Part shown: one piece after another, positions 1 to 4,920 of the stretch | Layout of the letters: the number at the start of each line of letters is the position of its first letter | How positions within the stretch are numbered: position 1 is the first letter of the stretch | From: Bacteroidetes/Chlorobi group bacterium ChocPot_Mid | Lineage (GTDB): Bacteria; Bacteroidota; Ignavibacteria; Kapaibacteriales; UBA2268 | Length of the DNA stretch: 5,790 nucleotides | NCBI GenBank assembly: GCA_003731675.1 | Contig: RCNQ01000174.1 | Location: 1-5,790, forward strand | Direction: 5' to 3' | The notes under the pieces: model-generated | What the model was told of the DNA's origin: nothing | What the model saw: the letters and a program-made list of their open reading frames with translations, nothing else | Database searches by the model: none | Made by a program: the position numbers and the translations under genes

Positions 1-1029
1 GTCAGTTCGCAATTGGTCATCTGATTTGCCTTTTTTTCCTCCAAAGATACTGCCGAAAGCCAGAGCAAATGCACCACCAATTATCTTCGAAGATTTTATT
101 ATTCCAATTATTCCCGCCATTGCAATCCCACCGATGCCAATATGCCTTACGTAATTCCTGAAAATCTCCTCGGCACTCATTGCATCAAAAAAGTTAGTTC
201 CTCCTGCTGGCATAGTAATATTTCCAATTGCATGAAGCAATGGGACAAGCACAAACCAAGACAAAAAAGAACCAACTGCTATTATTAAAGAAAACTTCAA
301 ACCAACAAGATAACCAAATCCTACAATCAACGCACTAACATTAAACGTGAAGAGCATCTTTGCTTTTTCAGCTATTTCATGACCTACAGGAATAATTCTT
401 GAACTAATTGTTTCCTTCCAAAAACCGAGTGCCTGGAACATAAAATCATACAAACCACCTATCAATCCACTTGCAATCAATACCCCAGCTTGGGAGCCAC
501 CTTTTTCACCAGTTATTAAAATCTCAGTAGTAGCTGTTGCTTCCGGAAATGGGAATTTACCGTGCATCTCCTTAACAAAATATTTTCTGTATGGTATCAA
601 AAATAAAATTCCGAGAAAACCTCCGAGCAATGATGAAAAGAAAATCTGAAAGAAGTTCACATTCAAACCTAATATATACAAAGCAGGTATCGTAAAAATC
701 GCTCCGGCTACAATTACACCCGAACTTGCACCTATTGACTGAATAATCACATTTTGACCCAATGCTTTCTTCTTATTGAAAAAAGCTGATGCGCCAACAG
801 CAATTATTGATATTGGTATTGCCGCTTCAAGTACCTGCCCGATTTTTAATCCTGAATAAGCCGCCGCTGCAGAAAAAATAATAGCCATAAATAAGCCCCA
901 GGTTACTGACCAAGGTGTTACCTCCTTAAACTTATACTCAGGTGCCATTACTGGACGATAAACTTCTCCTGGCTTTAATTCAGTATATGCATTCTCCGGT
1001 AATCCACTTTTTGTTGACATTTGTTCCAT
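1..1029 (-). CDS. OPT-family oligopeptide transporter, N-terminal part (runs off left edge)
   Basis: This is an integral inner-membrane transporter of the oligopeptide transporter (OPT) superfamily, most like the prokaryotic branch of about 600-680 residues (TIGR00733 type). The family is predicted to import small peptides, or in some members metal chelates, by cation symport. The frame is open from the ATG at 1029 to base 1, giving 343 residues and no stop, so the C-terminal half is missing. Diagnostic segments are YSGLKIGQVLEAAIPISI (residues 58-75), the OPT-type motif HGKFPFPEATATTEIL (156-171) followed by GEKGGSQAG (174-182), and GNITMPAGGTNFFD (269-282). About seven or eight hydrophobic stretches are visible (near 40-60, 68-84, 94-120, 126-147, 182-203, 229-243, 246-269 and 297-330). 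The start is set by GGAG at 1036-1039, six bases before the ATG; a second ATG at codon 4 is less well placed. It lies 84 bases downstream of pepT on the same strand, which suggests co-transcription and a peptide substrate. Substrate and direction are inferred. Confidence 0.9.
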   Translation of the reverse strand, partial: MEQMSTKSGLPENAYTELKPGEVYRPVMAPEYKFKEVTPWSVTWGLFMAIIFSAAAAYSGLKIGQVLEAAIPISIIAVGASAFFNKKKALGQNVIIQSIGASSGVIVAGAIFTIPALYILGLNVNFFQIFFSSLLGGFLGILFLIPYRKYFVKEMHGKFPFPEATATTEILITGEKGGSQAGVLIASGLIGGLYDFMFQALGFWKETISSRIIPVGHEIAEKAKMLFTFNVSALIVGFGYLVGLKFSLIIAVGSFLSWFVLVPLLHAIGNITMPAGGTNFFDAMSAEEIFRNYVRHIGIGGIAMAGIIGIIKSSKIIGGAFALAFGSIFGGKKGKSDDQLRTD

Positions 1030-1035
1030 TTATTT

Positions 1036-1039
1036 CTCC
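1036..1039 (-). promoter_or_regulatory. Ribosome binding site of the OPT transporter
   Basis: The minus strand reads GGAG six bases before the ATG at 1029. This fixes the first of two closely spaced in-frame ATG codons (1029 and 1020) as the start. The 84-base gap between pepT and this gene (1030-1113) shows no hairpin followed by a T tract, which fits read-through from pepT. Confidence 0.6.
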
Positions 1040-1113
1040 ATCTATTTCATAAATTTTGTATTAATTCCACAATAATCAATCGTCTTCAGTTCTGATAAAT
1101 TATTCAATTCACA

Positions 1114-2367
1114 TTATGCACTTTTCTTAACCCAAATTTGTACAAGATTAATTAAAGTCTTTACCGTTAAATTCATAGCATCAACAGAAAGCCATTCATT
1201 CACGCTATGAAAATTTTGACCACCAGCATAAATATTCGGAGTCGGCAATCCCATCTCTGTCAATCTCGAACCATCAGTTCCACCTCTTATCGGTTCCCAA
1301 TAAGGATTAGCACCAGCTTGCTCTGCGGCTTCCCATAAGCACTCCAGCACCAATGGATTTTCATCAAGTTTTTCCCTCATATTGCGATACATTTCGATTA
1401 TCTCCAAATTAAATTTTGCTTTGGGGTGTAAGGGTTGAACCTCTTTGATTATACTCTCAAGAATTCTCTTCTGCTCATCCAAACCAGATGTTTTAAAATC
1501 ACGCAACAAAAACTTAATTGTTGATTTAACAACCGAACCCTCAGCGGTATGTGGATGAATGTATGGCTCATATTTTTCCGTTGTTTCAGGAGCCATATCC
1601 CTCGGCAACTTAGCAATAATATCAGCCATAGCTCTAATCGAATTAACCATAATATTTTTTGCCATACCGGGATGAATATCCCTGCCTTCAATCGTGATAA
1701 TTGCTGAATTAGCACTAAACGTTTCTTTGTTCAGTTCACCAGGCATATCCCCATCAATAGTATAAGCATACTTTGCACCAAATTTCTTAATATCAAAATA
1801 CTTAGTACCCTGACCAATTTCCTCATCAGGAGTAAATCCAATACGAATATCCCCGTGCAAAATGCTTGAATTCTCAGATAAAACCTGAGCAAGAGTCATA
1901 ATTGCCGCAACACCAGCTTTATCATCTGCACCAAGCAAAGTAGTTCCATCACTTGTTACAATTGTATGCCCAATGCACTTTGCCAAATTTTTATTTTCTG
2001 ACATTTTAATAACTTTGCTTGGGTCGCCGGGTAAAACGATGTCACCACCCTGATAATTTTCGATTATCTGTGGTTTGACATCCTTACCACTCGAATCAGG
2101 TGAAGTATCCACATGAGCAAGAAACCCAATAACAGGAACCTTGCCAAATGCAGGATGTCCTTCAGGAATATTTGACGGTATTGTTGCAAACACATAACCA
2201 TAATTATCAATTTCTACATCTTTGTAACCCAACTCCTTAACTTCCTTAACCAAAAGATTAAGCAAATCGAACTGTTTTTCTGTGCTCGGGTATCTATCCG
2301 AACCTTCTTGCGATTGGGTATCAATTTTTGCGTAGCGAATAAATCTTTCCAATGCTGTCTCAGCCAT
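1114..2367 (-). CDS. pepT: Peptidase T (tripeptide aminopeptidase, M20B zinc metallopeptidase)
   Basis: Cytoplasmic di-zinc aminopeptidase that removes the N-terminal residue of tripeptides. It aligns along its whole length with my recollection of E. coli PepT (about 408 residues); from the ATG at 2367 this copy has 417. An in-frame TTG at 2373 could add two residues, but the ATG is preferred. Numbering from that ATG, the M20 metal site is intact: His85 and Asp87 in LAHVDTSPD, bridging Asp148 in LLGADDKAG, catalytic Glu182 and ligand Glu183 in FTPDEEIGQG, Asp205 in YTIDGD, and His387 in GGQNFHS. The N-terminal ERFIRYAKIDTQS, the NMREK segment and the PIRGGTDGSRL segment are also typical of PepT. 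The lid (dimerisation) domain lies roughly between residues 210 and 320, beginning near the IEGRDIHPGMAKN segment. Ribosome binding is weak (TAGG about 6-7 bases upstream). It is the promoter-proximal gene of a probable pair with the OPT transporter. Confidence 0.97.
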   Translation of the reverse strand: MAETALERFIRYAKIDTQSQEGSDRYPSTEKQFDLLNLLVKEVKELGYKDVEIDNYGYVFATIPSNIPEGHPAFGKVPVIGFLAHVDTSPDSSGKDVKPQIIENYQGGDIVLPGDPSKVIKMSENKNLAKCIGHTIVTSDGTTLLGADDKAGVAAIMTLAQVLSENSSILHGDIRIGFTPDEEIGQGTKYFDIKKFGAKYAYTIDGDMPGELNKETFSANSAIITIEGRDIHPGMAKNIMVNSIRAMADIIAKLPRDMAPETTEKYEPYIHPHTAEGSVVKSTIKFLLRDFKTSGLDEQKRILESIIKEVQPLHPKAKFNLEIIEMYRNMREKLDENPLVLECLWEAAEQAGANPYWEPIRGGTDGSRLTEMGLPTPNIYAGGQNFHSVNEWLSVDAMNLTVKTLINLVQIWVKKSA

Positions 2368-2410
2368 ATACAACCTATAAGTTTATTTAATATATATTTA
2401 TTTACAATAA

Positions 2411-2443
2411 AAAATTGACAAAATACAGATTTTAGTCAATTTT
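2411..2443. repeat. Interrupted inverted repeat upstream of pepT (operator or leader hairpin)
   Basis: AAAATTGAC (2411-2419) pairs with GTCAATTTT (2435-2443), and inside it AAAAT (2420-2424) pairs with ATTTT (2429-2433) around the loop ACAG, with one unpaired A at 2434. That is 14 base pairs with a single bulge. It starts 44 bases upstream of the pepT ATG. Read on the minus strand it is followed by a run of T, so in RNA it could be a weak attenuator or terminator. As DNA the TTGAC/GTCAA halves could be an operator. It is AT-rich, so some pairing by chance is expected. Confidence 0.45.
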
Positions 2444-2572
2444 GAAAAATTAATTTTTTTTCTGTAATTTTTATGTTTACGTATATCCTTTTTAAAATAA
2501 TATCTTACAATGAAAGCATTAAAAAATAAATTAAATAAATTTGATGCTATTTGACAAAGACTTAAAGAGTAA

Positions 2573-2603
2573 TTTGTTACTACTGAAAAAATCAATATAT
2601 TTG
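2573..2603 (+). promoter_or_regulatory. Bacteroidota-type promoter for nuoD (TTTG / TAnnTTTG)
   Basis: TTTG at 2573-2576 and TATATTTG at 2596-2603 are separated by 19 bases. This matches the -33 TTTG and -7 TAnnTTTG elements recognised by the primary sigma factor of Bacteroidota. Transcription would start near 2610 and give a leader of about 50 bases before the nuoD ATG. The match is exact in all fixed positions, but such words also arise by chance in AT-rich DNA. Confidence 0.6.
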
Positions 2604-2646
2604 TAGTTTTATTATTGTTTAGCTTTTTTAAAATATGATAATTAAT

Positions 2647-2651
2647 AGGAG
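2647..2651 (+). promoter_or_regulatory. Ribosome binding site that sets the nuoD start
   Basis: AGGAG lies eight bases before the ATG at 2660 but only two bases before the upstream in-frame GTG at 2654. The spacing rules out the GTG and supports the ATG, shortening the longest possible reading by two residues. Confidence 0.75.
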
Positions 2652-2659
2652 CAGTGGTA

Positions 2660-3934
2660 ATGAATCTTAACAGCAGAGCAGAAATTGAGAGAATGCATAA
2701 GATTAGAAACAGCAAAATCCTTAAAGAACTTATGGATAAGGATATTTCTGTTATTTTCGATGACCCTTTGGAAAATGACATGATATTGAACATGGGTCCA
2801 CAGCATCCTGCGACTCACGGAGTACTACGTTGTGTTTTGCGTCTGAACGGTGAAAACATTATTAAACTCGTACCGGAACTTGGTTACCTCCACAGAGGTT
2901 ACGAAAAATTAGCTGAAAACATGACGTATCATGATTTCATTCCTTTTACCGATAGGAACGACTACCTGGCTCCCCTCTCAAATAATGTCGGAATAGCTCT
3001 TGCGATTGATAATTCACTTGGAATTGAAGCACCACCTCGAGCTCAATGGATAAGAACACTTGTTGCAGAAATCGCAAGAATTTCGTCACATCTGATGGCA
3101 ATGGGCTCAACCTGTCTTGACGTTGGAGCTGTAACAATGCTTCTTTGGACATTTACGGAAAGAGAAAAACTTTACGATATTATTGAGCTCATCACAGGTG
3201 CAAGATTTACAACAAGCTATACCCGAATTGGCGGAGTAGCAAACGATATAGACGATGCAACATTAGCCAAACTAAAGGATTGGCTCGACCAATTCCCCAA
3301 CGAAATGAGATATTTCGAAAAACTCGTTCATAAAAACAGAATATTTGTTGACAGAATCGCAGGAATCGGAATAATTGAACCTGAAAAAGCAATAGCTTTA
3401 GGGCTCACCGGACCAGTTCTTCGCGGTTCAGGAGTTGCAAGAGATTTACGAAAAGATATGCCATATCTTGTATATGACCAACTTGATTTCAATGTTATTA
3501 CTTTCAACGATTGCGACGTATGGTCAAGGTATATGGTAAGAATTGAAGAAATGAAAGAAAGTGCAAAGCTAATCAGACAAATACTCGAAAAAATGCCTAA
3601 GGGCAGAGTTAAACTTGTCGAACCAAAGTCAGTACTACCTGACAAACAAGATGTCTATACAAAAATGGAAGACCTTATCAACGACTTCATGCTGACAAAT
3701 TTCGGTGCTGCACCCGAACCCGGAGAAACCTACACAGCAATCGAAGGTCCGAAAGGTGAGTTAGGTTACTTCATTGTTTCAGACGGAACGGGCTATCCAT
3801 GGAAGCTGAAAATCAGAGCAACATCATCAGCAAACTTACAAGGACTACCAGCAATGGCAGAGGGTTCAATGATAGCTGACATAGTAGCAATCATCGGCTC
3901 CATTGACCCAATAATGGGTGAAGCAGATAAGTGA
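2660..3934 (+). CDS. nuoD: NADH-quinone oxidoreductase subunit D (complex I 49-kDa-type subunit)
   Basis: NuoD is a core peripheral-arm subunit of respiratory complex I at the membrane interface; with NuoB it forms the quinone-binding cavity next to cluster N2. The 424-residue protein is full length for unfused NuoD, in contrast to the NuoCD fusion of E. coli. Visible signatures, numbered from the ATG at 2660, are NMGPQHPATHGVLR (45-57), PELGYLHRGYEKLAE (72-86), FTDRNDYLAP (96-105), the long segment from PPRAQW (125) to RIGGV (193), and the C-terminal SIDPIMGEADK. The quinone-site residues of the bovine 49-kDa protein (His59, Tyr108, Asp160) appear conserved as His53, Tyr102 and Asp154, so the enzyme should be functional. 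The residues before GPQHP form a charged leader of about 45 residues. The gene has its own promoter and no nuo neighbour: pepT is divergent on the left and a heptamer array plus an ORF6N remnant follow on the right. Base composition is about 40% GC, higher than the genes to its right. Confidence 0.97.
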   Translation: MNLNSRAEIERMHKIRNSKILKELMDKDISVIFDDPLENDMILNMGPQHPATHGVLRCVLRLNGENIIKLVPELGYLHRGYEKLAENMTYHDFIPFTDRNDYLAPLSNNVGIALAIDNSLGIEAPPRAQWIRTLVAEIARISSHLMAMGSTCLDVGAVTMLLWTFTEREKLYDIIELITGARFTTSYTRIGGVANDIDDATLAKLKDWLDQFPNEMRYFEKLVHKNRIFVDRIAGIGIIEPEKAIALGLTGPVLRGSGVARDLRKDMPYLVYDQLDFNVITFNDCDVWSRYMVRIEEMKESAKLIRQILEKMPKGRVKLVEPKSVLPDKQDVYTKMEDLINDFMLTNFGAAPEPGETYTAIEGPKGELGYFIVSDGTGYPWKLKIRATSSANLQGLPAMAEGSMIADIVAIIGSIDPIMGEADK

Positions 3935-3975
3935 GAGATAGTGAATAGTGAATAACTAATAGTGAAAAGTGAAAA
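3931..3975 (+). repeat. Degenerate GTGAATA heptamer array abutting the nuoD stop
   Basis: Five heptamers stand in tandem from 3941: GTGAATA, GTGAATA, ACTAATA, GTGAAAA, GTGAAAA. They are preceded by a related ten-base unit, GTGAGAGATA, at 3931-3940, which contains the TGA stop of nuoD. Because seven is not a multiple of three, successive units shift frame, and the array carries stops in all three plus-strand frames (for example TAG 3939, TGA 3949, TAA 3953). No hairpin is formed, so it is not an intrinsic terminator. Confidence 0.75.
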
Positions 3976-4020
3976 ATATCAAGGAAGAAATCAACCCAAA
4001 TTTTAGCAACACTAAAAGAG

Positions 4021-4467
4021 AATTTAATTAGCAGGATTTATCTTTTTCGTATTGAAAAGGTAATGCTTGATTTCGATTTAGCAATGCTTTACGAAACAGA
4101 AACACGAACAATAAAGTAGACAATTCGCAGAAACATTGAAAGATTTTCTAATGATTTCATGTTTGTCATTACTAGAAAAGAACTTAACAACTTGACATCA
4201 CAAGTTGTGACCTTAAGTTATTGGGGTATAAGATACCTACCTTATGCTTTCACTGAGCAGGGAGTAGCCATGTTATCCTCAATTTTAAAAGTAAAAAAAT
4301 CAATAGATGTCAATATAGCAATTATGAGAACATTTGTTCAATTGCGAAAATATTCCATCGCCCACAAAGAAATTTTTAGCTTTTTTAAAAAAGTGAGGAA
4401 GTCAGGAGAAAGAATGATTATTTATCTTGTAGAGACAGGTATGAGACCTGTCTCTACAAATGAATGA
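4021..4467 (+). pseudogene. Broken ORF6N-domain (KilA-N/phage antirepressor-like) gene
   Basis: The translation matches the ORF6N DNA-binding domain found in phage-type regulators and common in Bacteroidota genomes. Segments in order are NLISRIYLFRIEKVMLDFDL, AMLYETETRTIK, an in-frame TAG at 4117-4119, then TIRRNIERFSNDFMF, LTSQVVTLSYWG, LPYAFTEQGVAMLSSIL and VNIAIMRTFVQLR. The same frame continues on both sides of the TAG, and family members commonly have Gln there (K-Q-x-x-R-R-N-I), so one C-to-T change of CAG would explain it. No ATG, GTG or TTG lies in frame between the TGA at 3970 and the ATG at 4063, which is inside the domain, so the normal start is also lost. After HKEIFSFFKK the tail no longer resembles the usual coiled C-terminus, and its last codons lie in an inverted repeat. 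An ATG at 4159 leaves 102 codons open, but that would be half a domain. It is most likely decayed; the domain assignment is confident. Confidence 0.85.
4427..4459. repeat. Perfect 14-bp inverted repeat with 5-base loop (REP-like palindrome)
   Basis: TTGTAGAGACAGGT (4427-4440) and ACCTGTCTCTACAA (4446-4459) are perfect reverse complements around the loop ATGAG. The element overlaps the last codons of the ORF6N remnant and sits between two convergent genes (ends at 4467 and 4478). Neither strand has a T tract right after the stem, so it is not a canonical intrinsic terminator, although a strong hairpin between convergent genes could still stop transcription or protect mRNA ends. The compact form resembles interspersed REP-like palindromes; copies elsewhere in the genome cannot be seen from here. 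Confidence 0.8.
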
Positions 4468-4477
4468 AAACATTTAT

Positions 4478-4846
4478 CTAAATTTTATGATATTCCGATT
4501 TTCTATTGATCCAATTTGCATTTCTTATTAACAAAATTAGAATTAGTGGAAAAAGGGTCATTATTGATATTAAATAAATAATTTTGATAATATTTCCTGT
4601 AAAAAACATTATCATTATTAAAGTTATAATATCTATTGAAATAACATAAATAAAGAGAAATGTTGTAATATTTTTTTTCCTAAACTTTACTTGAAAAAAC
4701 CAAGCTTCTATCATTAGTATTATCGAAAATACAAAAATTTTCAGAGGTATTAAGTCAAATTTTATTTGTATAAAAAAAGTTGATAAAAATAATAAAGCTA
4801 GCATATTTTCAATTAATCTTAATATGAATCTTATTGGTTTTTGCAT
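4478..4846 (-). CDS. Small four-helix membrane protein of unknown function
   Basis: I do not recognise this 122-residue protein. It is almost wholly hydrophobic, with four likely transmembrane helices near residues 9-28, 33-53, 60-83 and 86-107, a basic N-terminus (MQKPIRFILR) and a short polar, basic C-terminal tail (NANWINRKSEYHKI). Basic residues between helices 2 and 3 (KFRKK, 54-58) and at both termini suggest that both ends face the cytoplasm. No catalytic motif is visible. The ATG at 4846 has AGGGAA eight bases upstream (4855-4860). The coding region is very poor in G and C, roughly 15% over 4561-4680, against about 40% in nuoD; Ile, Phe and Leu richness accounts for part of this. It follows the lipoprotein gene on the same strand after 74 bases and may be co-transcribed with it or use its own promoter. 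It could be an immunity-type or accessory partner of that lipoprotein, which is speculation. Confidence 0.65.
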   Translation of the reverse strand: MQKPIRFILRLIENMLALLFLSTFFIQIKFDLIPLKIFVFSIILMIEAWFFQVKFRKKNITTFLFIYVISIDIITLIMIMFFTGNIIKIIYLISIMTLFPLILILLIRNANWINRKSEYHKI

Positions 4847-4874
4847 AAGTTTTATTCCCTTTACATTGATTATA

Positions 4875-4907
4875 TAAAAATACCAGTCCCGATAACGTAT
4901 TCACAAA
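4875..4907 (-). promoter_or_regulatory. Possible promoter for the four-helix membrane protein
   Basis: On the minus strand, TTTG (complement of 4904-4907) is followed after 21 bases by TATTTTTA (complement of 4875-4882). This is one mismatch from the Bacteroidota TTTG / TAnnTTTG pair. It would start transcription about 20-25 bases before the ATG at 4846, which would allow this gene to be expressed without the upstream lipoprotein gene. The region is AT-rich, so the match is weak evidence. Confidence 0.3.
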
Positions 4908-4920
4908 AAGAATAAGTATA

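Larger units (their letters stand above)
2368..2659. other. Divergent AT-rich intergenic region between pepT and nuoD
   Basis: These 292 bases separate two genes transcribed away from each other, so they must hold both promoters. The plus side has a convincing Bacteroidota-type promoter for nuoD (2573-2603). For pepT no equally good match was found: the minus strand has TATTTTG near 2416-2422, one base short of TAnnTTTG, and an A/T-rich run near 2386-2400. A dyad occupies 2411-2443. A 131-codon open frame crosses this region on the minus strand into nuoD, but it is judged spurious. Confidence 0.6.

Noticed and set aside
1449..1715. Open frame on the minus strand inside pepT.
   Set aside because: It lies wholly within the conserved pepT gene in another frame and has no ribosome site or family resemblance.
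2398..2793. 131-codon open frame on the minus strand across the pepT-nuoD intergenic region.
   Set aside because: It overlaps the first 130 bases of the well-supported nuoD gene and the nuoD promoter and ribosome site, has a low-complexity Ile/Leu/Asn/Lys composition expected of AT-rich noise, and resembles no family I know.
2946..3645. Three minus-strand open frames opposite nuoD (2946-3152, 3207-3392, 3328-3645).
   Set aside because: They are antisense shadows of a conserved gene; their translations are not family-like.
4427..4459. Intrinsic terminator for the nuoD/ORF6N transcript.
   Set aside because: The stem is strong but no T run follows it on either strand; a REP-like palindrome is the better description.
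4159..4467. A stand-alone 102-residue protein starting at the ATG at 4159.
   Set aside because: The ORF6N similarity continues upstream of this ATG in the same frame through the TAG, so the ATG is an internal Met of a broken gene (the conserved DFMF position).
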